From positions 1-34,586 of the forward strand of contig JAPPHD010000010.1 in the NCBI GenBank assembly GCA_028821125.1: a stretch of 34,586 nucleotides of DNA, given 5' to 3'. Of this stretch, positions 17,117-26,444 are shown in pieces. The position numbers and the translations under genes are program-made. A model generated the notes under the pieces. The model ran no database searches. It was not told the origin of the DNA and was given only the letters and a program-made list of their open reading frames with translations. Within the stretch, counting starts at the first letter, position 1. Each line of letters opens with the position of its first letter. Origin of the DNA: Gammaproteobacteria bacterium (GTDB lineage: Bacteria; Pseudomonadota; Gammaproteobacteria; Pseudomonadales; Azotimanducaceae).

Positions 17117-19201
17117 TCAGGCAGCCCGTATCCAGATCCGGTTGTCGTGAAACGCGGCGCCGCCCACCGGCGCGGCGGCATCCGCACCCGTGAGCACGTT
17201 GATGCCCTTGCCTTCCTCGAAAGCCTCGTTGGGCCAGATGCTCTCGACGATGACCACGCCACGCTGCACCCCGTCGAACACCTGCACGGGAATCAGCAGG
17301 TTGCCCCGGCCGTTGCCGAGCCGCACCCGGGCGCCGTCAGCCACACCGAGCGCCGCGGCGTCCTCCGGGTGCATCATGACGCTGGGGCGGCGCTGCCGCC
17401 GGACGGAGGTGGGCATCTGCGTGAAGGTCGAGTTGAGGTAGTGCCGCGCCGGGGCCGTCACCAGGCGGTACGGCATCTCGGCGGTCGCTTCCTCGATCAC
17501 CTCCCAGTGATCCGGTAGCCGCGGCATCGAACAAACGGCCGCTTCGTCGACGAACCCCGGCGGCCCGAGCGCCTTCCAGTCCGGCGCGAAGCGGAACCGG
17601 CCGTCCGGATTGGCGAACCCGTCGATATAGTGCGCCTCGTCGAAATCCGGCTGGCAGTCGATCCAGCGTTCCCGCTCCAGCCTTTCGATACCGCCCCAGC
17701 CCGAGGCCCGCAGGGTGCGGTCGATGATTTCCCGGGCGCTCATCCCGAACCCCCGGTGGTCCGCGCCGAGCCGGCGGGCCAGCGCAGAGATCACCTCGTG
17801 GTTCGAGCGGCATTCACCCGGCGGTTCGACGATCTTCGGCCCGAGCACGATGTGTTGGTGGCCGCCGCCCTGGTAGATGTCGTCGTGCTCCAGAAACATG
17901 GTCGCGGGCAGCACGATATCCGCCATGGCCGCGGTTTCGGTCATGAACTGCTCGTGCACGCACACGAACAGGTCGTCCCGGGCAAATCCCCGGCGCACCC
18001 GCTCGTGGTCCGGCGCCACCATCATCGGGTTCGTGTTCTGGATGAATAATGCCGTGACCGGCGGCCCGTCGCCGATATCGCGCTCGTCGCCCTCGAGTAC
18101 CGGCCCGATGCGCGATTGATCCAGCACGCGGATCGAGCGGTCGACGGCATCGAGCCCCTCGATCAGCCTCTTGTCCCAGTGAAAAATCGCGCCGTTGTTG
18201 TGGAAGGCGCCACCGCCTTCGTGCCGCCAGGCGCCGGTCACCGCGGCGATGGAGACCGCCGCGTGCATGTTCACGGCGCCGTTGCGCTGGCGGGCGAAGC
18301 CGTAACCGAGGCGCAGGTAGGTGCGCGGGGTCGTTCCGATCATGCGCGCGAGCGTCTCGATGGTGTCGACGGGCACCCCGGTGATGGCGGCCGCCCACGC
18401 CGGCGTTCGACCGGCCAGGTGCCGCTCGAGTTCGCCGGGGCAGTCGGTGTACTGCTCCAGGTACTCCCGGTTCGCGAAGCCGTCCCGAAACAGCACATGC
18501 ATGACCGCGCAGGCCAGCGCGCCGTCGGTGCCCGGGCGTACGCACACGAACAGGTCCGCCTGTTTGGCGGTGGCATTGCGATAGGTATCGATCACGACGA
18601 TCGGCGCCTTGCGCCGCCGCCGTGCCTCCAGGGCGTGGGTCATCACGTTGATCTGTGTGGCGACCGCATTGGTGCCCCAGATCACCACCAGGTCCGATTT
18701 CGCCATTTCCCTGGGGTCGCTGCCGGCGAGTTTCCCCGTGCCGGCGATGAATCCGTTCCACGCCAGGGTGACGCAGATGGTCGAGTGCTGGCCCGAGTAC
18801 CGCTTGACGTGCCGCAGGCGGTTGATGCCGTCGCGCATCACGAGGCCCATGGTGCCGGCGTAGTAGTAGGGCCAGACGGTCTCCGGCCCGTACCTTGATT
18901 CCGCGGCAAGCAGGGACTCGGCGACGATGTCGAGCGCATCGTCCCAGGACAGCGGCTGGAACGCGTGGCGGTCGCCCTTTTCGCCGATGCGGCACAAGGG
19001 TGTCGTCAGGCGTTCCGAATGGTGAATCCGCTCGGCGTAGCGCGCCACCTTGCTGCAGATGACACCGGCGGTATAGGAGTTCTCGCCGGCGCCGCGCACC
19101 TTGCCGATGGTGCGCTCATTCAGCCTTTCGACCTCCAGTGCGCAGGTGGACGGGCAGTCGTGGGGGCAGGCGCTGTAGCGAATGTCCGGATACGCAGCCA
19201 T
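17117..19201 (-). CDS. Molybdopterin-dependent oxidoreductase (DMSO reductase superfamily), substrate unknown
   Basis: The N-terminus has a [4Fe-4S] motif with C12, C16, C20 and C49 (CPHDCPSTC, then GVICSKV). It continues into a bis-MGD molybdopterin domain (DLVVIWGTNAVAT, VVIDTYRNATAKQAD, ADIVLPATMFLEH) and a C-terminal dinucleotide-binding domain (LVTAPARHYLNSTF, VRLGNGRGN). ATG at 19201 gives 694 residues; earlier starts would extend into the divergent paaK. There is no Tat signal, so it is cytoplasmic. No electron-transfer subunit is encoded nearby, so the partner is unknown. The family includes formate dehydrogenases, thiosulfate reductases and hydroxylases, and the substrate cannot be read from the sequence. 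The Cys in HSTICVTLAWNG may be the Mo ligand, but this is uncertain. Confidence 0.85.
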   Translation of the reverse strand: MAAYPDIRYSACPHDCPSTCALEVERLNERTIGKVRGAGENSYTAGVICSKVARYAERIHHSERLTTPLCRIGEKGDRHAFQPLSWDDALDIVAESLLAAESRYGPETVWPYYYAGTMGLVMRDGINRLRHVKRYSGQHSTICVTLAWNGFIAGTGKLAGSDPREMAKSDLVVIWGTNAVATQINVMTHALEARRRRKAPIVVIDTYRNATAKQADLFVCVRPGTDGALACAVMHVLFRDGFANREYLEQYTDCPGELERHLAGRTPAWAAAITGVPVDTIETLARMIGTTPRTYLRLGYGFARQRNGAVNMHAAVSIAAVTGAWRHEGGGAFHNNGAIFHWDKRLIEGLDAVDRSIRVLDQSRIGPVLEGDERDIGDGPPVTALFIQNTNPMMVAPDHERVRRGFARDDLFVCVHEQFMTETAAMADIVLPATMFLEHDDIYQGGGHQHIVLGPKIVEPPGECRSNHEVISALARRLGADHRGFGMSAREIIDRTLRASGWGGIERLERERWIDCQPDFDEAHYIDGFANPDGRFRFAPDWKALGPPGFVDEAAVCSMPRLPDHWEVIEEATAEMPYRLVTAPARHYLNSTFTQMPTSVRRQRRPSVMMHPEDAAALGVADGARVRLGNGRGNLLIPVQVFDGVQRGVVIVESIWPNEAFEEGKGINVLTGADAAAPVGGAAFHDNRIWIRAA

Positions 19202-19497
19202 CTCGGTAGGTTCCAGGTCGTTGCGGTCGACTCGAGACCCGACTATTCCAGGACGCCATAGTGCGCCGATTGGCCGTAAAAACAAGCACTGACCGCCCCT
19301 TGGCTCTACGGATCCGGCCGTCCGCCCGGCCCGCCGGGGCGGGGCTGCCGCCGAACCATTGCGATCTGAATGGTATTGGCGGTTTACCGGCGAAATAATC
19401 CGCCCGTGAACCGTGCCCCGGATGCACGGTCTGACAGAGGGTATCGCCGACGTTTGCCGCCCATGCCGGCCCGCACAAACCCGACCGAGGACGAAAC
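19202..19497. other. Divergent regulatory region between the molybdoenzyme and paaK-like genes
   Basis: This 296-nt gap between divergent genes has no credible coding frame. It includes the inverted repeat ACCGTG / CACGGT near 19407-19427, a GC-rich stretch around 19320-19350, and an AATAAT hexamer near 19395 that could be a plus-strand -10 with a weak -35. The paaK-like ATG has a clear AGGA site. No regulator gene is adjacent. Confidence 0.35.
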
Positions 19498-20793
19498 ATG
19501 AAAAAGCAGTTCTGTCTCGACCCGTTGCACCCCATCGAAAAAGCCAGCCTCGATGAGTTGCGATGCCTGCAACTCGAACGGCTGCAGGCGACCCTGCGTC
19601 ATGCCTACGAGAATTCACCAGTCTATACGGCCAAGTTCAACGCCGCCGGCGTTCACCCGGAAGACCTGAAGAACCTTGACGATCTCGCCGGTTTTCCCAC
19701 CACGAGCAAGGCGGACCTGCGCGAGAACTACCCTTTCGGCATGTTCGCCGTGCCCGTGGACAGGGTGATCCGCATCCACGCCTCGAGCGGCACCACCGGA
19801 CAGCCCACCGTGGTGGGCTATACCCGGGAGGACATCGAGATGTGGTCGGACGTGGCGGCGCGATCCATCCGCGCGGCCGGTGGCCAGGCCGGCGACATGG
19901 TGCACGTGGCCTACGGCTACGGGCTCTTCACGGGCGGGCTCGGCGCCCACTACGGCGCGGAACGGCTCGGTTGCACGGTCGTTCCCATGTCCGGCGGGCA
20001 GACCGAAAAGCAGGTGCGGCTCATCCGCGACTTCGACCCCGACATCATCATGGTCACACCGTCCTACATGCTGAACATCGCCGATGAAATGGACCGGCAG
20101 GGCGTCGACCCGGCAAGCCTGTCGCTGCGTGCCGGCATCTTCGGCGCCGAACCCTGGACCGACGCCATGCGCCGGGAACTCGAACGCAAGACCGGCATCG
20201 ACGCCGTGGACATCTACGGCCTCTCGGAAGTGATCGGGCCGGGCGTCGCCCAGGAATGCGTCGAGAGCAAGGACGGACCCACCGTCTGGGAAGATCACTT
20301 CTACCCGGAGATCATCGACCCGCAGACCGGAGAGAGGCTACCCGACGGCGAGGAAGGCGAACTGGTGTTCACCTCGCTCACCAAAGAGGCCATGCCGGTG
20401 ATCCGCTACCGAACCCGGGACCTGACCCGGCTGCTGCCGGGCACCGCGCGCACCATGCGGCGCATGGACAGGATCACCGGGCGCAGCGACGACATGCTGA
20501 TCATCCGCGGCGTGAACGTCTTCCCCTCGCAGATCGAGGAACAGCTCCTGTCGGTCGAATCCCTGGCGCCCCACTATTTCATCGAAGTCGAAAAGCAGGG
20601 GCACCTGGATGCGCTGACCGTCAACGTGGAGCTGGCGAGCGGCGCAGGGGAGGCGCAACGGGAAACCGCGGCGAGGTCGCTCGGGCAGCGCATCAAGTCC
20701 TATATCGGCATTTCTGCGGGAATCCGTGTGCACAGCCCCGGCGGCATTCCCCGCTCGGAGGGCAAGGCAAAGCGCATCGTCGATCGGCGCTGA
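19498..20793 (+). CDS. paaK: Phenylacetate-CoA ligase family protein
   Basis: The protein belongs to the ATP-dependent aryl-CoA ligases that activate phenylacetate or a related aromatic acid. The 431 residues match the 430-440 usual for PaaK. The AMP-binding loop SSGTTGQPTV starts at residue 96. YGYGLFTGGLGAHYG, FGAEPW, DIYGLSEVIGPGVA and the hinge TGRSDDMLIIRGVNVFP are all family signatures, and the C-terminal Lys is in RSEGKAKRIV. ATG at 19498 has AGGA upstream. No other paa genes (oxygenase, ring-opening) are in the window, so the substrate may differ from phenylacetate. An acyl-CoA ligase follows after 187 nt. Confidence 0.9.
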   Translation: MKKQFCLDPLHPIEKASLDELRCLQLERLQATLRHAYENSPVYTAKFNAAGVHPEDLKNLDDLAGFPTTSKADLRENYPFGMFAVPVDRVIRIHASSGTTGQPTVVGYTREDIEMWSDVAARSIRAAGGQAGDMVHVAYGYGLFTGGLGAHYGAERLGCTVVPMSGGQTEKQVRLIRDFDPDIIMVTPSYMLNIADEMDRQGVDPASLSLRAGIFGAEPWTDAMRRELERKTGIDAVDIYGLSEVIGPGVAQECVESKDGPTVWEDHFYPEIIDPQTGERLPDGEEGELVFTSLTKEAMPVIRYRTRDLTRLLPGTARTMRRMDRITGRSDDMLIIRGVNVFPSQIEEQLLSVESLAPHYFIEVEKQGHLDALTVNVELASGAGEAQRETAARSLGQRIKSYIGISAGIRVHSPGGIPRSEGKAKRIVDRR

Positions 20794-20980
20794 GGCTCCC
20801 CGGCTCGTCATCTCTCCCTGCCATTGCACGGAAACGCCGGTGATCGAGTCGGGAATCCCTCGACTTGCGGAAACTGGCGTAAGATTGCAGCTTGAGGAAC
20901 AGGATCCTCACGGCGCCGTGTCGGGAGGACACGAACGCCTGCATCTTCGGATCGTGAACGGGAGGGAAGACCAGACTGCC

Positions 20981-22537
20981 ATGAACAGCGCTGCCGACTT
21001 ACTTGCTGAATCCGCCGTCCGCTTCGGACCGAACACCGCCCTGATCTCCGGCGAGAAGACATTCTCGTTCGAAGAACTGGCCGATCGGGCACGCCGCCTT
21101 GCCGCCGCGCTCTCCGGGATGGGCGTGGGCCCCGGCGACAAGGTCGTCCTGTACTCGCCGAACCGCTGGGAATGGGTGGTCGCCTATCATGGCGTGCTGA
21201 TGACCGGTGCGGTGGTGGTACCCATCAACGTCATGCTGACGCCGGAAGAGGTGGCCTACGTGGCTCGCGACTGCGGAGCGCGGGTGGTGGCGGGCACGCG
21301 GGAGAAACTCGAACCCCTGCTCCCGCTGAAGGCGGACGGCTCCGTTGCCGCGCTGATCTGCTTCGGTGCGGACGTGCCCGACGGCATGGCCGCATTCGAT
21401 GCGCTGGCGGAGTCCGGCGATCTTGACTTCACGCCGGTGGCGGCGGCGCCGGAAAGTACCGGCAGCATCTGCTACACCTCGGGCACCACCGGCCACCCCA
21501 AGGGCGCCATGCAATCACACAAGAGCGTGCTTGCCAACGCGCAACTGACGGCGCTCATGCACGGCCGCCGGGAGACGGATACCGTTGTCAGCGCCCTGCC
21601 GCTGCCGCACGTCTACGGCACGGTGGTGATGAACAGCACCTTCATAACCGGCGGAACGGTAGTGGTCCACCCGCTGTTCGAGGAAACCGCGGTGCTTGAC
21701 AGCATCCAACGGTATCGGGCAACGCTCTTCGAAGGCGTTCCCACCATGTATTTCTTCCTGCTCAACCATCCGGGACTGGACCGTTGCGACCTGTCGTCCC
21801 TGCGCCTGTGCACGGTCGGCGGCCAGACCATGCCGGTGGCCAAGATGCAGGAAGTGGAAGAGCGGTTCCGCTGCCCCCTGGTCGAGTTGTGGGGCATGAC
21901 GGAACTGGCCGGGCTCGGCACCACCTTCTCGCATTTCGGTCCCGTGAAGCACGGCTCGATCGGCGTTGCCCTGCCGTATTGCGAAGCCCGCATCGCCGAT
22001 CTGGAATACGCCGGCCGCACATTGCCGGCGGGTGAAGTGGGCGAACTGGAGTTCCGGGGGCCGGTGACCATGCAGGGCTACTACGGCAACGAAACCGCCA
22101 CCCGGGAAACCATCACCGAGGACGGCTGGTTGCGCACCGGGGATGTGGCCTACGCGGACGAGGACGGGTTCGTGTTTATCGTCGACCGCAAGAAAGACAT
22201 GATCATTACCGCGGGCTACAACATCTACCCGGCCGAGATCGAGCGGGTGGTGGCAGGACACCCGGATGTGGCGATGGTGGCGGTCGGCGCCGTTCCCGAC
22301 CCCGACAAGGGCGAACTGGCCAAGGCCTATGTGGTGCCGAAATTGGGGAGTACGCCGGAGGGCGATGCGATTATCGCCCACTGCCGGGAACACCTGGCGG
22401 CCTACAAGATGCCGCGGGCGGTGCAGTTCGTGGAGGACCTGCCGAAGACCAGTTCGGGAAAAATCATGCGCCGCAAGCTCAAGGACATCGACGACGGTTT
22501 GCCGGGGGCCGGAATGCGTCGGCGAGGCGCTGCGTGA
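20981..22537 (+). CDS. Acyl-CoA synthetase (AMP-forming), fatty-acid or aryl substrate
   Basis: This ANL-superfamily ligase makes an acyl-AMP and then an acyl-CoA. It has the P-loop YTSGTTGHPKG (about residues 165-175), the WGMTELAG motif, GWLRTGDVAYADEDGFVFIVDRKKDMI (hinge) and the catalytic Lys in KTSSGKIMRRKL. ATG at 20981 gives 518 residues, normal for medium/long-chain members. The open frame extends upstream but that part has no family similarity. GGAGG lies 15 nt before the start, rather far. The substrate is not determined by sequence. Its neighbours suggest a shared catabolic role with the paaK-like ligase. Confidence 0.9.
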   Translation: MNSAADLLAESAVRFGPNTALISGEKTFSFEELADRARRLAAALSGMGVGPGDKVVLYSPNRWEWVVAYHGVLMTGAVVVPINVMLTPEEVAYVARDCGARVVAGTREKLEPLLPLKADGSVAALICFGADVPDGMAAFDALAESGDLDFTPVAAAPESTGSICYTSGTTGHPKGAMQSHKSVLANAQLTALMHGRRETDTVVSALPLPHVYGTVVMNSTFITGGTVVVHPLFEETAVLDSIQRYRATLFEGVPTMYFFLLNHPGLDRCDLSSLRLCTVGGQTMPVAKMQEVEERFRCPLVELWGMTELAGLGTTFSHFGPVKHGSIGVALPYCEARIADLEYAGRTLPAGEVGELEFRGPVTMQGYYGNETATRETITEDGWLRTGDVAYADEDGFVFIVDRKKDMIITAGYNIYPAEIERVVAGHPDVAMVAVGAVPDPDKGELAKAYVVPKLGSTPEGDAIIAHCREHLAAYKMPRAVQFVEDLPKTSSGKIMRRKLKDIDDGLPGAGMRRRGAA

Positions 22538-22551
22538 CATTCAAACCCGCG

Positions 22552-22692
22552 CGAAAGTCCTGCCGCCCGCAGGCCATCATGCACGGCATCCACGAAACCC
22601 GCGTGCGCCACGGTTCCGAAAACGGGCGCGTGAACTACGTCAAGGGAGCCAACATCGGCGGTTTCCTGAAAGTCGCCTACGGCATCGTCTGA
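22552..22692 (+). pseudogene. gdhA: C-terminal remnant of glutamate dehydrogenase
   Basis: The frame ending at TGA 22690-22692 encodes IMHGIHETRVRHGSENG and RVNYVKGANIGGFLKVA. This is the well-known C-terminus of NADP-type GdhA (IM..IH..C...G, NYV.GANI.GF.KVADAM). Three lesions are visible. The rest of the gene is missing. The reading frame is lost near 22555-22570, where AKV in another frame fits the family. The final ADAMLAQG stretch has shrunk to AYG, consistent with a small in-frame deletion. The usual Cys is Arg. It cannot encode an enzyme and marks an old deletion or rearrangement junction beside the acyl-CoA ligase. Confidence 0.8.
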
Positions 22693-22700
22693 ACGGATGT

Positions 22701-23915
22701 CTAGATCGCCCCCACAGCCGCCAACTCATCGATGGCCGCCTCGTCGTATCCGCCCAGTTCGTCGAGCAGGGCCCGAGTGTGAGCACCCAGCGGCGGCACA
22801 TCGCTGAGGGGTGGGGGATCGATCCCCTCGAAACGGAGCGGCGTGTTGCACAGCGCAATGTCACCGAGCCGCGGATGCCTGCGCCATTGAACGGTGCCCC
22901 GGGCTTGAAGGTGCGCATCGTTCACCACTTCTTCGAGGGTTTGCACCGAGGCGCAGACCACATCGAACTCCTGGAGCTTTCGGAAGATTTCCGACCGCGA
23001 ACGGACCCGGGTCCATGCGGCCACTTCGGCATCCACGGCATTCACGTTGGCCGCCCGGGCCGTCATCGTCGCGAATTCGGGGCGCTCGGCGAGTTGCGGC
23101 CGGTCCATCGCAAGAACCAGGTTGCGCCAGTGCCCGTCGCGAATGCAGATCAGGGCGACATGACCGTCTCTGGCGGGATAGACGTTGTACGGCGACAGGC
23201 TTTGCGACGGATGGCGGTTGCCACTGCGCAAGTCCTGTTCGCCGCCCAGAAAGTAGGCGCCGAGCGCCGAGGCGAGCGTGGGGAACACGGTGTCCTGCAG
23301 GGAGATGTCCACCAAGGCGCCCTCCCCGGTGCGCATTCGCCGATACAGGGCCGTGACGATCCCGGCATAGAGGTGCGCGCCCCCCAGGAAATCGCACAGC
23401 GCGGCGCCCGACCTCATGGGCGGCCCATCCGCTTCGCCGGTGATGCTCATGACGCCGGACATGGCCTGGATGGTGATGTCCATGCCCAGGTAGTCGCGGT
23501 GCGGGCCGGTGGAACCGTAGCCCGTGCCGGCCGCGTAGATGAGGCGGGGGTTTTCCGCACGCAACGCGGCGCTGCCGACTCCATACCTGTCCATCGTTCC
23601 CGGTGAGAAGTTCTCCACCACGACGTCCACGTTTCCAGCCAGGCGCTTGAGCAGGGCCTGCCCCTTGCTTGTCTTGAAATCGAGTGTCATGCACTCCTTG
23701 TTGGCATTGAGCAGCGCGAAGGGGTAGCTGGCCGGCGATGGCTGCGCGACGGTTTCGGTCTCGGACACCCGGCCGCGCAATGATTCGCCCCGACGGGATT
23801 CCACCTTGATCACCCGCGCTCCGGCCTGCGCGAGCAGGAATCCGCAGTAGGGCCCGTTGTAGATCTGGCCGAAATCGAGCACGGTCACGCCGTCGAGCGG
23901 TTGTTCTCCCGCCAT
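22701..23915 (-). CDS. CoA-transferase family III (CaiB/BaiF type)
   Basis: Members move CoA between organic acids through an aspartyl-CoA intermediate. The protein has the N-terminal GVTVLDFGQIYNGPYCGFLLAQAGA, VIKVE, VVVENFSPG and the catalytic Asp in YLGMDITIQAMSG. These are followed by GGAHLYAGIVTALYRR and the C-terminal domain. ATG at 23915 has a good GAGAGGA site 6 nt upstream and gives 404 residues; an ATG nine codons earlier (23942) lacks one. It is convergent with the acyl-CoA ligase and divergent from the hydrolase. The acid it serves cannot be read from sequence. Confidence 0.92.
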   Translation of the reverse strand: MAGEQPLDGVTVLDFGQIYNGPYCGFLLAQAGARVIKVESRRGESLRGRVSETETVAQPSPASYPFALLNANKECMTLDFKTSKGQALLKRLAGNVDVVVENFSPGTMDRYGVGSAALRAENPRLIYAAGTGYGSTGPHRDYLGMDITIQAMSGVMSITGEADGPPMRSGAALCDFLGGAHLYAGIVTALYRRMRTGEGALVDISLQDTVFPTLASALGAYFLGGEQDLRSGNRHPSQSLSPYNVYPARDGHVALICIRDGHWRNLVLAMDRPQLAERPEFATMTARAANVNAVDAEVAAWTRVRSRSEIFRKLQEFDVVCASVQTLEEVVNDAHLQARGTVQWRRHPRLGDIALCNTPLRFEGIDPPPLSDVPPLGAHTRALLDELGGYDEAAIDELAAVGAI

Positions 23916-24192
23916 TGTTGTCCTCTCGTCAGGACCCGCCATTCGCGGATCGGGTTGTCAGATGAACGAGGTTCGCATCCATCCACCGCTTTCTCGCGGG
24001 ACTGGAGCATCGCCGCGACAGTACCGGTTCGGGTGATTGCCGGGCTTCCCTCGCGACAAAGCATTGTCGACTTGGCGATCGGACGCAAGGCGCTCGGACC
24101 ATGGGAGGCCGACGCATTCGTGTGACCACTGTCGTTGCCGGCGCTGCTAGACTGATGGCGCGAAAGCATGGAATACGCGCAGCGAGCCCGAT

Positions 24193-25110
24193 ATGACCCC
24201 GAGCCCCATCACCTTCCATTCCGAGGGATGCAAGCTGGTCGGCGATCTGTACGCGCCCGGCGACCTCCGGTCGGGCGAACGGCGGGCCGGTATCGTGCTC
24301 TGCCACGGCTACACCGGCGTCAAGGACCTCTACCTGCCCGACAACGCCCGAGTGCTCGTCGACGCCGGCTACGTGGTTCTCGCCTTCGACTACAAGGGCT
24401 GGGGAGCGAGCGAAGGGCCGCGGACGCGCCTGGCGCCCTACAGCCGGGTTGCGGACGTGCAGGCCGCTCTCACCTTCCTCGGGGCCCAGGAGGCCGTCGA
24501 CGAAAACCGGCTCGGCATCTACGGCACCAGCTACGGCGGGGCGACGGTGGTATGGGTTGGAGCGGTGGACCAGCGGGTACAGTGCATCGTGAGCGTGGTG
24601 GGGATTGGTCACGGCGAGCGCTGGATGCGCAGCGTGCGCCGGCCGGACGAATGGTTCGACCTCCTGGAACGCTCCGCTGCGGATCGAATCAGGCGCACGA
24701 CCGAGGGCGAATCGGAACTCGTCGACCGCGACGAGATTCTGCTGCCGGATCGCCAGTCGGCCGAACTCGCGGCCGCGGCGCGCCGGAACGTACCTTCAGC
24801 GCTCAACACCCTGCCGTTGGAATACGTCGATGAGACGCTGGGCTTTCATCCGGAGTGGGTAGTCGACAAGATCGCCCCGAGACCGGTACTGTTCATCACC
24901 ACCGACGACGACCGGCTCGTGCCGCCGGAAGAATCACAGGCACTGTACGACAAGGCCGGAGAGCCGAAAAAACTGGTTGTACTGAAAGACTACGGGCACT
25001 ACGAGATATACGCCGAGCCCGCTTTCAGCGAGGTGATGCGGGAGACCGTCGCCTGGTTCAGGGAGCATCTTCCGCCCGCGTCAGCCAACCGGAACGACGG
25101 GGACGCCTGA
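24193..25110 (+). CDS. Alpha/beta hydrolase (dienelactone-hydrolase or S15-peptidase-like)
   Basis: The 305-residue protein has an alpha/beta hydrolase fold without signal peptide. The oxyanion-hole region is LCHGYTG (about 36-42). The nucleophile is S113 in IYGTSYGGA, the acid is probably D240 or D241 in TTDDDRLVPP, and the base is H270 in DYGHYEIY. A cap-like insert (about 140-215) is rich in charged residues. ATG at 24193 has no strong ribosome-binding site. A TAGACT hexamer about 40 nt upstream may be its -10. It begins a plus-strand pair with the next gene. An ester or lactone substrate is likely but not identified. Confidence 0.85.
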   Translation: MTPSPITFHSEGCKLVGDLYAPGDLRSGERRAGIVLCHGYTGVKDLYLPDNARVLVDAGYVVLAFDYKGWGASEGPRTRLAPYSRVADVQAALTFLGAQEAVDENRLGIYGTSYGGATVVWVGAVDQRVQCIVSVVGIGHGERWMRSVRRPDEWFDLLERSAADRIRRTTEGESELVDRDEILLPDRQSAELAAAARRNVPSALNTLPLEYVDETLGFHPEWVVDKIAPRPVLFITTDDDRLVPPEESQALYDKAGEPKKLVVLKDYGHYEIYAEPAFSEVMRETVAWFREHLPPASANRNDGDA

Positions 25111-25182
25111 ATACTCGGCACGAGCGCGCTCGAAGTGGCGAGCGTTACAATGCGTTCCCCACAATCCGGACTCCGTCGACAG

Positions 25183-25749
25183 ATGCCAGAACTCCCTGTC
25201 CCCCTGCTTTCCGAGGAACAAGCGGCGCGAAGAGCCGAAGCCCTGGGCCTGAACGCCCGCTACGCCGGCCTGTCGGTCTTCCGGATACTGCTGCAGAACG
25301 AGCCCGTCGCCAGAGAGCTCGCGAGCACCGTCACCACGCTGCTTTTCACCGGCAACTCGCTGGACGGGCGCCTGCGGGAACTCCTGATCATGCGCATCGC
25401 CTGGCAGACCGGGTCGGTGTACGAGTGGACCCAGCACTGGCGAATAGCGCGAGGCATGGACATTCCCGTGCAAGACCTGCTCGCCGTGCGCGACTGGCAG
25501 GCATCGCAGATCTTGAGCGGTGCGGACCGCGCGGTATTGCAGGCCACCGACGACACGCTGGAGCACGGGTTCATTCAGCCGGAGGCCTGGGCGGCCTGCG
25601 GTGAACACCTTGAAACCGAAGCCGAGCGTGTCGAACTGGTGATTGCCATCGGCAACTGGATCATGTTTTCCCAACTGCTGCGGAGCCTGGCGGTGCCGCT
25701 GGAAGAGGGTGTCGACGCCTGGCCGCCGGACGGAAAGGCGCCGCGCTGA
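25183..25749 (+). CDS. Carboxymuconolactone decarboxylase-family protein (AhpD-like fold)
   Basis: The protein is all-helical with the CMD core ELLIMRIAWQTGSVYEWTQHWRIARG (about residues 67-92), where E..W..H resembles the family's active-site pattern without the CxxC of AhpD. Family members act as decarboxylases or as hydroperoxide/thiol enzymes. ATG at 25183 gives 188 residues. Earlier GTG (25135) and ATG (25150) are possible, but a TACAAT -10-like hexamer at 25146-25151 overlaps them. It lies 72 nt after the hydrolase and probably works with it. Confidence 0.8.
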   Translation: MPELPVPLLSEEQAARRAEALGLNARYAGLSVFRILLQNEPVARELASTVTTLLFTGNSLDGRLRELLIMRIAWQTGSVYEWTQHWRIARGMDIPVQDLLAVRDWQASQILSGADRAVLQATDDTLEHGFIQPEAWAACGEHLETEAERVELVIAIGNWIMFSQLLRSLAVPLEEGVDAWPPDGKAPR

Positions 25750-25794
25750 CATCGTGCGACCCATCCGGCATGGCCTGATGCCGGGCCGATCAGG

Positions 25795-26247
25795 CTACCT
25801 GCTCGAGGCGCCTGAGGATCTTGGATTGTGGATCGTCACCGTACCCTGGGCCATTGCGCAGGCGCGCCCGTCATTGACCATGTCGATGCGCACCACCGCC
25901 TGGCTGCGCGACAGGTTGAGGATCTCCGCCCTGGCCTCCACGGTGCCTCCCTTGACCGGCGCCGTCAGGTTGATCTTGAACTCGGTGGTCGCCGCCCACT
26001 GTCCCTTGCTCATGGCGGGATAGCAGACGCAGCCCAGCATGTGGTCGCAGAACGCGGAGAGCACGCCGCCGTGCATGTTGCCGAAGCCGGTGAGGAATTC
26101 GTCGCGCACGGCTAGGCGCGCGGTCAGGGTGCCCGGCCCCGCATCGAAGATCTCGATGCCCAGGAAATCCGGCAGGCCGCCGGCCGCCCCCTTCGGGATG
26201 TTCTTGAACGCTTCCGCGACTTTTTCGTTGAAGGGCATTTCCGCCAC
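25795..26247 (-). CDS. Hotdog-fold thioesterase (PaaI/YdiI-like)
   Basis: The 150-residue protein has the hotdog signature GNMHGGVLSAFCDHMLG, with HGG forming the start of the central helix, then FKINLTAPVKGGTVEARAEIL and a final strand pair. Family members hydrolyse acyl- or aryl-CoA. ATG at 26247 is preceded by AGGAGG-like sequence (within CCTCC on the plus strand), a strong ribosome-binding site. It stands alone, convergent with the CMD-like gene. The neighbours suggest it releases CoA from dead-end thioesters. Confidence 0.88.
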   Translation of the reverse strand: MAEMPFNEKVAEAFKNIPKGAAGGLPDFLGIEIFDAGPGTLTARLAVRDEFLTGFGNMHGGVLSAFCDHMLGCVCYPAMSKGQWAATTEFKINLTAPVKGGTVEARAEILNLSRSQAVVRIDMVNDGRACAMAQGTVTIHNPRSSGASSR

Positions 26248-26419
26248 TGCACACCTCCTTTTCCCTGGACAGACGAGCCCTTTCCCGTCCCTGTGCCGTT
26301 AGCTTAGCCTCTTCCCCGCGACGACGGGTACACCGTCCCGATCCGACGATTCAATGACCCACCCATGGCGGGTCGTATCCGTCCAGGGAACGCGCCGGCA
26401 AGCGCTCCGGTGCAAACGC

Positions 26420-26444
26420 CCGCCCCGCGGCCTCAGCGGGGCGG
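26420..26444. terminator. Hairpin enclosing the alcohol dehydrogenase stop codon
   Basis: CCGCCCCGC at 26420-26428 pairs perfectly with GCGGGGCGG at 26436-26444. The 7-nt loop contains the TGA stop (26435 to 26433) of the minus-strand gene. No T-run follows. It may stop transcription with Rho or protect the mRNA end. Confidence 0.45.

Noticed and set aside
20726-20980. N-terminal extension of the acyl-CoA ligase
   Set aside because: The frame is open but overlaps the end of the paaK-like gene, and its sequence is unlike any ligase N-terminus; the family domain starts at 20981.
25121-25132. 12-bp palindrome CGAGCGCGCTCG upstream of the CMD-like gene
   Set aside because: Such GC-only palindromes are expected by chance at this base composition, and nothing else supports an operator.
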